Assembly (NCBI GenBank): GCA_045578845.1
Contig: JAZNLA010000022.1
Span: 1 to 64,000 of the forward strand
DNA: 64,000 bases
Reading direction: 5' to 3'
Origin: UMGS172 sp045578845
Lineage (GTDB): Bacteria; Bacillota; Clostridia; Oscillospirales; Acutalibacteraceae
A program made the position numbers and the translations under genes. A model generated the notes under the pieces. That model was given only the letters and a program-made list of their open reading frames with translations. It was not told the origin of the DNA and did no database searches. Each line of letters opens with the position of its first letter. Within the stretch, counting starts at the first letter, position 1. Shown piece after piece: positions 35,645 through 44,143 of this stretch.

Positions 35645-38600
35645 TTAAGCGTCTATAGTAGAAATGCAGAGAGTAGTTTCCTCTAAAACATCTAATAATA
35701 CCTTAACTGTATCAAGGGCTGTGAATATTGTTACATTGTTTTCGGTGGCGATTTGGCGGATATGATGTCCGTCATTACGTTGATCGCTGTCGCCTATGTC
35801 CTTAGTGTTGATTACATAGGCAATATGTCCCTGTCTTAATGCATCGGGAATTTCCTCATTACCGTCGCTTATTTTACTTAATACATGGGTGCGAATACCG
35901 TTAGCCTTTAAAAACTTAGCAGTGCCTTCGGTAGCCTCAATATTAAATCCTAAATTATAGAAACGGCGGATAAGCGGAAGTGCCTCTTCTTTATCGCGGT
36001 CGGCAATGGTTGCAAAAACGGTACCGTAATTTTGCAGGTGCATACCCGAAGCCTGAAGTGCTTTATAAAGAGCACGGTTAAGTTTGTCGTCATAGCCTAT
36101 AGCCTCACCGGTCGACTTCATTTCGGGGCTGAGATATGCATCAAGACCTCTGATTTTATTGAACGAGAATACCGGTGCTTTTACATACCAACGCTTTTTC
36201 TCGTCGGGATAAATATCGAAAATACCCTGCTCTTTAAGGCTCTTACCCAAAATAACCTCGGTGGCAATATCGGCAAGACTGTATCCGGTTGCTTTGGAAA
36301 GGAAAGGAACAGTTCTCGAAGAACGAGGATTAACCTCAATAATAAACACATTGTCGTCCTTGTCAACAATAAACTGAATGTTGTAAAGACCGATAATACC
36401 TATACCCAATCCTAACTTTTTGGCATACTGTAAAATTACGCCCTTAACCTTATCGGAAATACTGAACGAAGGATAAACACTGATAGAGTCGCCCGAGTGA
36501 ACACCTGTGCGTTCTACAAGTTCCATAATACCGGGGACAAATACATCTCTGCCGTCGCAAATGGCGTCAATCTCAACCTCTCTGCCCTCGATATATTTAT
36601 CAACCAAAACAGGCTTGTCTTCATCAATTTCAACAGCGGTTTTAAGATAATGGCGAAGTTGGTCTTCGTTGGCAACAATCTGCATTGCTCTGCCGCCCAA
36701 AACAAAACTAGGCCTAACAAGTACGGGATATCCGATTTCGGATGCCGCTTTAATACCGTCTTCAATTTTGGTTACTGCCTGTCCTTTTGCTCTCGGAATA
36801 TCGAGTTCGTTAAGCAGATGTTCAAATGCGTTTCGGTCCTCTGCACGGTCAATAGCGGCACAGTCGGTACCGATAATGTTTACACCGCGGTCATAAAGCG
36901 GCTGAGCCAAGTTAATGGCAGTTTGACCGCCCAATGATGCAACTACACCCTCAGGTTTTTCAAACTCAATAATATTCATAACATCTTCGGGGGTAAGAGG
37001 CTCAAAATACAGTTTATCGGCTGTAGTATAGTCGGTCGAAACGGTTTCGGGGTTGTTGTTAATAATAATAGCCTCATAACCCGAATTTTTAATTGTGGTA
37101 ACGGCGTGAACGGTTGAATAGTCAAACTCAACACCTTGACCGATACGGATAGGACCTGCACCCAATACCACAATCTTTTTCTTATCGGTCAGTACCGATG
37201 CATTTTCGTCACTGTAAGACGAGTAGAAATAAGGAATATATGCATTTGTATGGCAAGTGTCAACCATTTTAAATACGGGAAACAAATTATGTTCTTTGCG
37301 GAACTTGTAAACATCAAGTTCTTCACAGTTCCACATTCTTGCAACATATTTATCACTAAAGCCCATTTTCTTGGCGGCAAGCAGTGTTGCCTTGTTGTTT
37401 ACATTGTCTTTAAGCAATTCTTCCATATCGACAATTTTCTTAATCGACTCAAGAAAATACTCGGTAATTTCGGTAATCTTGTGGATTTCCTCAACCGTTA
37501 CACCGCGTGCAAGCAGTTCGGCAATGGCAAAAATGTTATCTGAACGGAATTCCTTTATATAATCTAAAATATCCTCGGTGGACATATTGTCAAACTTAGA
37601 CATATATATGTGATTAACACCGATTTCCAAAGAACGGGTACCTTTGAGAATTGCCTCTTCAAGGTTAGAACCTATACCCATAACCTCGCCTGTAGCCTTC
37701 ATTTGGGTGCCGAGTTTATTGGTAGCACTTGTGAACTTATCGAACGGAAAACGGGGTAGTTTTGCAATGACATAATCAAGTTTCGGCTCAAAAGCGGCGG
37801 TGGTATTGGCGATTTTAATATCTTCCAAAAGCATGCCGACCGCTATTTTTGCGGTAACCCTTGCAATAGGATAACCCGATGCTTTAGATGCCAAAGCAGA
37901 CGAACGGGAAACACGCGGGTTAACCTCGATAAGATAGTATTGGCTCGAATGAGGGTCAAGTGCAAACTGAACGTTACATCCGCCCTCGATTTTCAGTTCT
38001 TTAATAATTTTTATGGCACTGTCATTAAGCATTTTAAGGTCATGGTCATTTAGTGTCATAATAGGTGCTACAACCAAAGAGTCACCTGTGTGAACACCGA
38101 CAGGGTCAATATTTTCCATACCGCAAATGGTAATGGCATTATCGGCCGAGTCACGCATAACCTCAAACTCAATTTCCTTATATCCCTTAACACTCTTTTC
38201 GATAAGTACCTGATGTACAGGTGACAGTTTAAAAGCATTAAGACCTACTTCAATAAGTTCTTCTTCATTATTGGCAAAACCGCCGCCGGTACCGCCCAAA
38301 GTAAACGCAGGACGAAGTACAACGGGGTAGCCTATATTAGCGGCAGCCTTTTTAGCCTCTTCTATGCTATATGTAATTTCAGAAGGAATGGTAGGCTCCC
38401 CTATGGATTGGCAAAGTTCTTTAAACAGTTCGCGGTCTTCAGCACGCTCTATACTCTCACTATTAGTGCCGAGCAGTTCAACACCGCACTCTTTCAAAAC
38501 GCCCTTTTTCTCAAGTTGCATCGCAAGATTAAGACCGGTTTGTCCGCCGATACCGGGAACAATAGCATCAGGACGCTCGTAACGCAAAATCTTGGCAATA

Positions 38601-38818
38601 TATTCTAAAGTAAGCGGTTCCATATAAACCTTGTCGGCTATGGTGGTGTCGGTCATAATGGTTGCGGGATTAGAGTTGCAAAGTACAACCTCATATCCCT
38701 CTTCTTTTAATGCCAAGCAAGCCTGTGTGCCTGCATAGTCAAACTCAGCAGCCTGTCCTATAACAATAGGGCCCGAGCCTATAATAAGTATCTTTTTTAA
38801 ATCTGTTCTCTTTGCCAT
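35645..38818 (-). CDS. carB: Carbamoyl-phosphate synthase large subunit
   Basis: The subunit makes carbamoyl phosphate from bicarbonate, ammonia and ATP. Two homologous ATP-grasp halves are seen (start KKILIIGSGPIVIGQAAEFDYAG and, near residue 545, KKIVVLGAGPIRIGQGVEFDY), each with PxFxLGG, followed by an MGS-like allosteric domain. I placed the start at 38818, with GGAGG 7 nt upstream; the longer frame would be untranslated leader. The glutaminase partner carA is not in this operon. Confidence 0.96.
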   Translation of the reverse strand: MAKRTDLKKILIIGSGPIVIGQAAEFDYAGTQACLALKEEGYEVVLCNSNPATIMTDTTIADKVYMEPLTLEYIAKILRYERPDAIVPGIGGQTGLNLAMQLEKKGVLKECGVELLGTNSESIERAEDRELFKELCQSIGEPTIPSEITYSIEEAKKAAANIGYPVVLRPAFTLGGTGGGFANNEEELIEVGLNAFKLSPVHQVLIEKSVKGYKEIEFEVMRDSADNAITICGMENIDPVGVHTGDSLVVAPIMTLNDHDLKMLNDSAIKIIKELKIEGGCNVQFALDPHSSQYYLIEVNPRVSRSSALASKASGYPIARVTAKIAVGMLLEDIKIANTTAAFEPKLDYVIAKLPRFPFDKFTSATNKLGTQMKATGEVMGIGSNLEEAILKGTRSLEIGVNHIYMSKFDNMSTEDILDYIKEFRSDNIFAIAELLARGVTVEEIHKITEITEYFLESIKKIVDMEELLKDNVNNKATLLAAKKMGFSDKYVARMWNCEELDVYKFRKEHNLFPVFKMVDTCHTNAYIPYFYSSYSDENASVLTDKKKIVVLGAGPIRIGQGVEFDYSTVHAVTTIKNSGYEAIIINNNPETVSTDYTTADKLYFEPLTPEDVMNIIEFEKPEGVVASLGGQTAINLAQPLYDRGVNIIGTDCAAIDRAEDRNAFEHLLNELDIPRAKGQAVTKIEDGIKAASEIGYPVLVRPSFVLGGRAMQIVANEDQLRHYLKTAVEIDEDKPVLVDKYIEGREVEIDAICDGRDVFVPGIMELVERTGVHSGDSISVYPSFSISDKVKGVILQYAKKLGLGIGIIGLYNIQFIVDKDDNVFIIEVNPRSSRTVPFLSKATGYSLADIATEVILGKSLKEQGIFDIYPDEKKRWYVKAPVFSFNKIRGLDAYLSPEMKSTGEAIGYDDKLNRALYKALQASGMHLQNYGTVFATIADRDKEEALPLIRRFYNLGFNIEATEGTAKFLKANGIRTHVLSKISDGNEEIPDALRQGHIAYVINTKDIGDSDQRNDGHHIRQIATENNVTIFTALDTVKVLLDVLEETTLCISTIDA

Positions 38819-38849
38819 TTTATATTCCTCCAAATATTTGTCTTTTGTG

Positions 38850-40061
38850 TCAGCGATATACAACCTTACCGTCACATACAGTCAACACACATTTTCCAAA
38901 AACTTTATTACCCTCAAACGGGGTACTTTTACCCATTGACACAAAGTCTTTTGGGTTGATTTCATATTCCTCATTTAAATCATAAACGCAGAAATCCTCG
39001 GTTTCCGGCAAGCCGAAACGTTTTCTCGGATTTATCGCCATAAGTTCTATAAGGCGTTCGAGTGTAATTATATTCTTCTTCACAAGATTTGTGTAAAGTA
39101 CGGGGAAGGCCGTTTCAAGACCGATAACACCCATTAAACTCTTTTCAAGTCCTCTGCTCTTTTCTTCGGCACTGTGCGGTGCATGGTCGGTGGCTATCAT
39201 ATCAATGGTACCATCAATAATTCCCTCAATAAGTGCCTCTCTGTCAGCCTTACTTCTAAGCGGCGGATTCATTTTAAACCTGCCGTCTTCTTCCAAATTA
39301 CTGTCATCAAGCACCAAGTAATGCGGTCCCGTTTCACAAGATACATCTACACCTTCTGCCTTGGCTTTTCTTATAAGTTCAACCGTTTCTTTGGTTGAAA
39401 TATGGCAGACATGATATTTGCAACCGATTTCTTTGGCAAGTTGTAAATCTCTTTTTACCTGTGCCCACTCACTCTCACTGCATATACCTTTATGGCCGTG
39501 AAGTTTTGCATATTCGCCGTCGTGAATATATCCGCCTTTTAGCAGACTGTTAACTTCACAGTGTGCGGCAATTATTTTATCTAAATCTTTTGCTTTTTCC
39601 ATAGCGGCACACATCATACTGTCGCTCTGCACACCTTTGCCGTCATCAGAAAAAGCGGCACAAAGCGGTGCCAACTCGGTCATTTCCACAAGTGTTTCAC
39701 CCATTTGACCGACCGTAATTGCGGCATAAGGGTGTACCCTTACCTTTGCATCTTTTTTAATAATATCAAGTTGAACGTTTATATTATCGACACTGTCGGG
39801 TACGGGTTTTAGATTGGGCATTGAGAAAACATCGGTGTATCCGCCCCTTGCTGCCGCCATGGTACCCGAAAGTATGGTTTCCTTATAAAAAAATCCCGGC
39901 TCTCTCAGATGTACATGAACATCACAAAAAGCGGGAAAAATAAAACAATTATTAAAAGCGGAAATACCACCGCTGACACCGTCGATAATAATTTCGTCCG
40001 AAATCATCGGCTGGAAACATTCATTTTTATATTTTTGACAATTATAAAAATTCAGTGTCAT
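38850..40061 (-). CDS. pyrC: Dihydroorotase
   Basis: A zinc amidohydrolase that cyclises N-carbamoylaspartate. The metal motif is DVHVHLREPG (His49, His51), with SFDD-like AFSDDGKG, AAHCEVNS and the late ATDHAPH supplying further ligands. Its 403 aa are slightly short for class I. AAGGAT lies just before the ATG. It is the first gene of the pyr operon. Confidence 0.94.
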   Translation of the reverse strand: MTLNFYNCQKYKNECFQPMISDEIIIDGVSGGISAFNNCFIFPAFCDVHVHLREPGFFYKETILSGTMAAARGGYTDVFSMPNLKPVPDSVDNINVQLDIIKKDAKVRVHPYAAITVGQMGETLVEMTELAPLCAAFSDDGKGVQSDSMMCAAMEKAKDLDKIIAAHCEVNSLLKGGYIHDGEYAKLHGHKGICSESEWAQVKRDLQLAKEIGCKYHVCHISTKETVELIRKAKAEGVDVSCETGPHYLVLDDSNLEEDGRFKMNPPLRSKADREALIEGIIDGTIDMIATDHAPHSAEEKSRGLEKSLMGVIGLETAFPVLYTNLVKKNIITLERLIELMAINPRKRFGLPETEDFCVYDLNEEYEINPKDFVSMGKSTPFEGNKVFGKCVLTVCDGKVVYR

Positions 40062-40096
40062 TTATCCTTTTCGACTCCTACGTATTTATTTGAAAT

Positions 40097-40125
40097 ATTT
40101 TACCACACAAGCAGTCCGATGTCAA
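40097..40125 (-). promoter_or_regulatory. Promoter of pyr operon
   Basis: TTGACA (40120-40125), 17-bp spacer, TAAAAT (40097-40102) on the minus strand. The leader is only about 30 nt with no hairpin, so PyrR-type attenuation is not present here. Confidence 0.85.
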
Positions 40126-40236
40126 TATAATTAACACGTTATTTTTATAACTTTTTTATGATTTTTATTTCCTCACAAACTAACGGTTTAAACATATACA
40201 TATAATAAGACTTTGACATAAAGCAGAGGTTTTGTT

Positions 40237-41070
40237 ATGAAGTTTTCGATAATCGGCGGCGACCGCAGGCAGATTGAAATTGCCGCGTATTTAAAATCAT
40301 ATAATCATGAGGTTACACTTTTCGGTCTGCCCGACCCTTACGGTTTGAATGTGGCCGACAGTCTTTGTGAGGCAATATCAAATGCAGATGCAATAATTTT
40401 GCCTGTCCCCGTAAGTAAAGACGGAAGAACGGTCACCACACCGCTTACAAATGATGTTATATTTTTGCAGGACATTATCACCTGCCGTCCTAAATTTCTA
40501 TTCGGCGGTATGATAAAGCAAGGTCTATCCCAAGAACTTAAAGCCGCCGATATTTCTTACTGCGACTATTTTAATAGTGAAGCACTAACCGTTAAAAATG
40601 CTGTACTGACTGCAGAAGCGGCTGTATCACTTGCCGTAAACGGCACCGACCGTTCTATTTTCGGCTCAAATGTACTTGTAATAGGCTACGGCAGAATAGG
40701 TAAACAGTTGGCAAAGTATTTAAAGGTTTTAGGTGCCGATGTTACCGCCACTTCAAGAAACTCGGGTACAAGGGCGGAAATAACAATAGGCGGGTTTAAT
40801 TCCGCCGACACTTACGACTGCCGTAATATAGCACAGAATTTCGATTATATCTTCAATACAGTACCTTCCAATATAATGGACAGTTCATTTTTCGGCAACT
40901 GCAAAAAAACCGCTTTTGTTGAGGACCTTGCCACCGACTCGGGCACCGACCTTGCCGCGGCAACCAAATACGGAATAAATGCCGCTGTTTACAGCGGATT
41001 GCCCGGTAAACATTCGCCTGTTACGGCGGCAAAATTTATTGCCGACGAGATTTTATTATCACTCGGCTAA
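40237..41070 (+). CDS. dpaA: Dipicolinate synthase subunit A
   Basis: DpaA and DpaB convert dihydrodipicolinate to dipicolinic acid in the mother cell during sporulation. The N-terminus FSIIGGDRRQIEIAAYL and the central Rossmann motif VIGYGRIGKQLAKYL (about 149-163) are the DpaA signature. 277 aa. dpaB follows after 26 nt. The gene marks the organism as an endospore former. Confidence 0.94.
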   Translation: MKFSIIGGDRRQIEIAAYLKSYNHEVTLFGLPDPYGLNVADSLCEAISNADAIILPVPVSKDGRTVTTPLTNDVIFLQDIITCRPKFLFGGMIKQGLSQELKAADISYCDYFNSEALTVKNAVLTAEAAVSLAVNGTDRSIFGSNVLVIGYGRIGKQLAKYLKVLGADVTATSRNSGTRAEITIGGFNSADTYDCRNIAQNFDYIFNTVPSNIMDSSFFGNCKKTAFVEDLATDSGTDLAAATKYGINAAVYSGLPGKHSPVTAAKFIADEILLSLG

Positions 41071-41096
41071 ATTAAAATTTTTTCGGAGGAATTTTC

Positions 41097-41669
41097 ATGC
41101 AGAGCAAAAAAATAGGTTTTGCCGTTTGCGGTTCGTTCTGCACACATCATCACGTATTGGAACAACTAAAGGTTTTAAAGGACAAAGGTTACGATATTTT
41201 ACCGATTTTTTCCGAAATTGTGTATACTACCGATACCCGTTTCGGCAAAGCAGAAGACTTTAGAAATTCGGTTGAAGAAATTTGTCAAACTAAAGTAATA
41301 CACACTGTAAAAGAAGCAGAGCCTATAGGTCCAAAAGCAATTATAGACGCTTTAATTATCGCGCCGTGCACAGGTAACACATTGGGCAAACTTGCCTGCG
41401 GTATTACCGACACTTCGGTAACAATGGCAGCCAAGGCACACCTAAGGAACGAGCGTCCGCTTATAATTGCACCCTCAACTAATGACGCATTAGGTGCAAG
41501 TGCCAAAAACATCGGACTACTTTTAAACTGCAAAAATGTATACTTTGTCCCCTTTGGGCAGGATTTACCCTTTAAAAAGCATAATTCCTGCATATCAGAC
41601 TTTTCACTTATATGTGACACTTTGGAATCTGCTTTAGAGCGAAAGCAATTACAACCTATTTTATTTTAA
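41097..41669 (+). CDS. dpaB: Dipicolinate synthase subunit B
   Basis: A flavoprotein of the UbiX/Pad-like fold. IGFAVCGSFCTHHHVLEQL is at the N-terminus, and IAPCTGNTLGKLACGITD is the flavin-binding region. 190 aa. It is the partner of DpaA and the last gene of the unit. Confidence 0.94.
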   Translation: MQSKKIGFAVCGSFCTHHHVLEQLKVLKDKGYDILPIFSEIVYTTDTRFGKAEDFRNSVEEICQTKVIHTVKEAEPIGPKAIIDALIIAPCTGNTLGKLACGITDTSVTMAAKAHLRNERPLIIAPSTNDALGASAKNIGLLLNCKNVYFVPFGQDLPFKKHNSCISDFSLICDTLESALERKQLQPILF

Positions 41670-41671
41670 AT

Positions 41672-41701
41672 AAAAAAAGCCGTTCCAAGTAGGAACGGCT
41701 T
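41672..41701 (-). terminator. Terminator of the minus-strand RNA gene
   Basis: 10-bp stem AAGCCGTTCC / GGAACGGCTT (41677-41686, 41692-41701), followed by TTTTTATTT only on the minus strand. It therefore ends a leftward transcript that is not dpaB. Confidence 0.88.
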
Positions 41702-41917
41702 ACGATTATTTGTACATTGGACTCACCTTTACCTAAGATTCTTTCTTTCTGATGATTTTAAAAGTTACTGTTACCATTTTAAAAACCACCGTCCTTATGT
41801 TCTAATCGTGAAGTCTGTGTGCCTTAGGCCGCACACTGGCCGGAATGGAAGATTTCCTCGTTTTTCATCTTTCCGACCCTCACTTTCTTAAAACTTTTTT
41901 GTCTATCTCTTTGGTTC
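41672..41917 (-). ncRNA. Unassigned minus-strand RNA gene or mini-ORF transcript
   Basis: A complete transcription unit without a normal gene: near-consensus promoter (41924-41952), about 245 nt of RNA, and an intrinsic terminator. Predicted helices include GGTCGG with CCGGCC (near 41875 and 41838), GTGTGC/GCACAC (41815-41837 region), and GACT(T)CAC with GTGAGTC. Three tiny frames each follow a purine-rich site: MKNEEIFHSGQCAA (41868-41824), MVTVTFKIIRKKES (41777-41733) and MYK (41717-41706). I do not recognise the family; it could be a structured sRNA or a small-peptide mRNA. The promoter resembles that of the tRNA cluster, suggesting strong expression. Confidence 0.65.
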
Positions 41918-41923
41918 GTTTTT

Positions 41924-41952
41924 ATAATATCATATATTTTATGATTTGTCAA
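41924..41952 (-). promoter_or_regulatory. Promoter of the minus-strand RNA gene
   Basis: TTGACA (41947-41952), 17-bp spacer, TATTAT (41924-41929), with ATATGATATTATA around the -10, the same as at the tRNA cluster promoter. Confidence 0.87.
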
Positions 41953-42010
41953 TATATTTTTTTAACATTTTTAAAAATTTTTATAAAATATGTCTAAAAG
42001 TTAAATGTGC

Positions 42011-42039
42011 TTGACTATTCTTCAGAAAAAGGTTAAAAT
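42011..42039 (+). promoter_or_regulatory. Promoter of DUF1292 gene (and possibly 6S RNA)
   Basis: TTGACT (42011-42016), 17-bp spacer, TAAAAT (42034-42039). Confidence 0.78.
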
Positions 42040-42091
42040 ATATGTACCGAAAAACAATCCGTAAACCTATCCGGATGAAGGGAGAATACTA

Positions 42092-42388
42092 ATGGCTGAC
42101 GAATACAATCCCGATATTATCACACTGGAAGATGACGATAATAAGGAATACACTTTTGAGGTGCTTGACCGAATTGAAACCGACGATGCAAAATATATTG
42201 CACTGTTGCCCGTTTATGACAACCCCGAAAAACTGCTTAATGACAGCGGTGAATTGGTAATTCTTAAGGTGACAGAAGAAAACGGTGAAGAATTTTTCGA
42301 GGACATCAATGACGATGATGAGTACGACATGATTGCCGACGCATTTACCGACCGTCTTCAAGATATTTTTGAAATCGAAGAAGAGTAA
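42092..42388 (+). CDS. DUF1292 family protein (YrzB-like)
   Basis: A 98-aa, very acidic protein (many Asp/Glu) with the DUF1292 pattern: IITLEDDDNKEYTFEVLD, then YIALLPVYD and ELVILKVTEENGEEFFEDI. The family is widespread in Firmicutes and has no known function. The 6S RNA begins 6 nt after the stop codon, so the two may share a transcript. Confidence 0.88.
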   Translation: MADEYNPDIITLEDDDNKEYTFEVLDRIETDDAKYIALLPVYDNPEKLLNDSGELVILKVTEENGEEFFEDINDDDEYDMIADAFTDRLQDIFEIEEE

Positions 42389-42393
42389 ATTTT

Positions 42394-42580
42394 CGCCTGC
42401 CCTGTTCGCGAATGCTTACCTTTATAACCCTACAAGTTTTATTTACGGGAGTTGTGCTCTTTATGTGGGTATGCAGGCCTCCCGCTTTTAGCGGACGTTG
42501 GAAGCACAAAGCACAAAGGACGACACCCACCTGCTGACCGCAGGTTATCATCGGTAGTTTTACGGCAGGGCGGGTTTTAT
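42394..42580 (+). ncRNA. ssrS: 6S RNA
   Basis: 6S RNA binds the housekeeping RNA polymerase holoenzyme and mimics an open promoter. The ends pair: CCTGCCCTG (42396-42404) with CAGGGCGGG (42566-42574). Inner helices include GTGGGT with ACCCAC and CCCGCTTTTAGCGG. The segments GGACGTTGGAAGC and GGACGACACCCACCTGC match what I remember of the conserved core of Firmicute 6S RNAs. A strong terminator follows. The 5' end is uncertain by several bases, and it may be processed from the DUF1292 transcript. Confidence 0.85.
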
Positions 42581-42589
42581 ACTTGTAAC

Positions 42590-42621
42590 AAAAAAGCAAC
42601 GAGAATTCTCGTTGCTTTTTT
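42590..42621. terminator. Palindromic bidirectional terminator after 6S RNA
   Basis: 32-nt perfect palindrome centred on GAATTC, with six A/T at each end; it serves 6S RNA (plus) and the thioesterase gene (minus). Confidence 0.92.
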
Positions 42622-42623
42622 AT

Positions 42624-43010
42624 TTATATCTTACTGTTTGTTTTTTCCATAAAACGTTCGGCTTGAACTATAAAACGGTCGTGTGTGCCTTTACCTATTA
42701 AACCTGCATTATCGGTAGCAGTAACATTAAAACATATCTTTCTGCCCTCTATTGCGGTAACCTCGGCAGTTACGGTGACCGTACCGCCAAGCGGTGTAGC
42801 ACTTAAATGCTCAATATTAACCATGGTACCGACTGTTGTCGAGCCTTCAGGCAAACATTCGGCGACTGCTTTGCAACTCGCCTTTTCCATAAGTGCTATC
42901 ATGGCGGGTGTCGCAAAAACCGAAAGGCTTCCCGACCCTACCGCTAAAGCGGTATTTTGCTCAGCCACCTTATCTTCAATAACTGCTTTTATTCCTACTT
43001 TAATTTCCAT
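42624..43010 (-). CDS. FlK-like hotdog-fold thioesterase
   Basis: The 128-aa hotdog protein resembles fluoroacetyl-CoA thioesterase-type proteins (COG5496): FATPAMIALMEKASCKAV contains the catalytic-site helix and TVGTMVNIEHLSATPLGGTV the following strands. The substrate is unknown; an acyl-CoA is likely. The start at 43010 has AGAGGT 7 nt upstream; a start further up overlaps the previous stop and is less likely. Confidence 0.82.
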   Translation of the reverse strand: MEIKVGIKAVIEDKVAEQNTALAVGSGSLSVFATPAMIALMEKASCKAVAECLPEGSTTVGTMVNIEHLSATPLGGTVTVTAEVTAIEGRKICFNVTATDNAGLIGKGTHDRFIVQAERFMEKTNSKI

Positions 43011-43030
43011 TTTATCTACCTCTTTATAAA

Positions 43031-43291
43031 TCATATAATAACCATACCGTAACTGTCACTCAAAAAATCCTCCACGACATCACGAAGTTGGCACAGTTGG
43101 AGTCCGCCGTCATTCATTTTATCGACAAGTTTTTTAATTCTCGCAGAACTTTCCGACAATCCTGTTATCACTACGGTTTCATTACCTCTAATACCCACGA
43201 CACCGTACATTAAAACTTTTATTCCCTCTACTGTTTCCTCGGTTTCAATCACACGATATTGGGTATCTTTCACACATACTGTACTACTCAT
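43031..43291 (-). CDS. DUF6514-like small protein (86 aa)
   Basis: The pattern YRVIETEETVEGIKVLMYGV, then SSARIKKLVDKMNDGGLQLCQLRDVVEDFL resembles a short protein common in spore-forming Clostridia and labelled DUF6514. Function unknown. It has its own promoter (43334-43361), an excellent GGAGGTGC site, and is cotranscribed with the thioesterase. Confidence 0.72.
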   Translation of the reverse strand: MSSTVCVKDTQYRVIETEETVEGIKVLMYGVVGIRGNETVVITGLSESSARIKKLVDKMNDGGLQLCQLRDVVEDFLSDSYGMVII

Positions 43292-43333
43292 AATGCACCT
43301 CCGAATTGTGAATTTTTTTCACATCACAAGTAC

Positions 43334-43361
43334 ATTATACCATTATTTCGACAAAAGTCAA
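43334..43361 (-). promoter_or_regulatory. Promoter of DUF6514-thioesterase unit
   Basis: TTGACT (43356-43361), 16-bp spacer, TATAAT (43334-43339) on the minus strand, overlapping the end of the upstream gene. Confidence 0.75.
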
Positions 43362-44143
43362 CATTTTTTGTGAACATTTTTCACAAAATTATATGCATCA
43401 ATCAATTCACTCCTGTCTTTGTACGCCCAATTATAGACCTCAACTAAAACGGCACCTTTATATCGGTCCTTGTCCAATTCTTCAAAAAGCGTGGCAAAAT
43501 CAAATTCGCCTTTTGATGGCAATAGGCAATCGCCTGATAAAGAATTATCGCTGATATGCACGTTTTTAATATTGCCACGCATGGCAGCGTATATTTCGTT
43601 TGGCTCAAAACCTGCTCTCACACTCTGTTTAACATCATAGGTAAAGTCTAATCTGCCGTTTGTAAGCCTTTTAAGTTCCGCTATATTTTCGGGTGTTGCC
43701 GCACGGTAACGGTTGACATTTTCCTGCAAAACCGAAACACCGTATTCATTGGCTTTAAAGTTCATTTCCATAAGCCGTTCGGCGTACTCTCCCATAGGTA
43801 TAGAGCCTTGTAAAGTATCCCCGTGCAAAACCACATATTTTGCACCAAGTTGTGCCGCGGCCTCATAATACCTGTTATAGTAATCGAACGATTCCAAATA
43901 CCGCTTTTTATACTCAGAAAACAGAAAATACGGCTCACCTACCGACCCGCAAGGGTGTACCGATGAAATTTCTGTGCCGTAGGTTTTGGATAAATTTTCT
44001 AAAACCTTAACATACGGCAAGAGTATTTCAGACGGACTGTTAAAGAAAATTTCGGTAACTGGAATCTCGTTTTTACATAAAAATTCCAAAGATTTATCGG
44101 TTTCAAGCGGATAAAGACACGACGACGATATTCCGAGTTTCAT
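43358..44143 (-). CDS. Sugar phosphate isomerase/epimerase-like TIM-barrel protein
   Basis: The 261-aa protein has the xylose-isomerase-like TIM barrel layout: start KLGISSSCLYPLETDKSLEF, metal-ligand strands YVVLHGDTL, VLQENVNRYRA, FTYDVKQSVRAG and KNVHISDNS, and final VLVEVYNW. The Glu, Asp, His and Glu residues in these strands fit a divalent metal site. The substrate is not known. It is the last gene of the dnaG operon and overlaps rqcH by 4 nt (ATGA). Confidence 0.82.
   Translation of the reverse strand: MKLGISSSCLYPLETDKSLEFLCKNEIPVTEIFFNSPSEILLPYVKVLENLSKTYGTEISSVHPCGSVGEPYFLFSEYKKRYLESFDYYNRYYEAAAQLGAKYVVLHGDTLQGSIPMGEYAERLMEMNFKANEYGVSVLQENVNRYRAATPENIAELKRLTNGRLDFTYDVKQSVRAGFEPNEIYAAMRGNIKNVHISDNSLSGDCLLPSKGEFDFATLFEELDKDRYKGAVLVEVYNWAYKDRSELIDAYNFVKNVHKKC

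Noticed and set aside
40199..40207. Sigma-K promoter for dpaAB
   Set aside because: CATATAATA fits the -10 consensus, but the nearest suitable -35 AC is only about 14 nt away instead of about 16-17, so the call is too weak to list.
42400..42652. Short ORFs on both strands in the 6S RNA region
   Set aside because: The segment is better explained by the paired ends, conserved core and terminator of 6S RNA.
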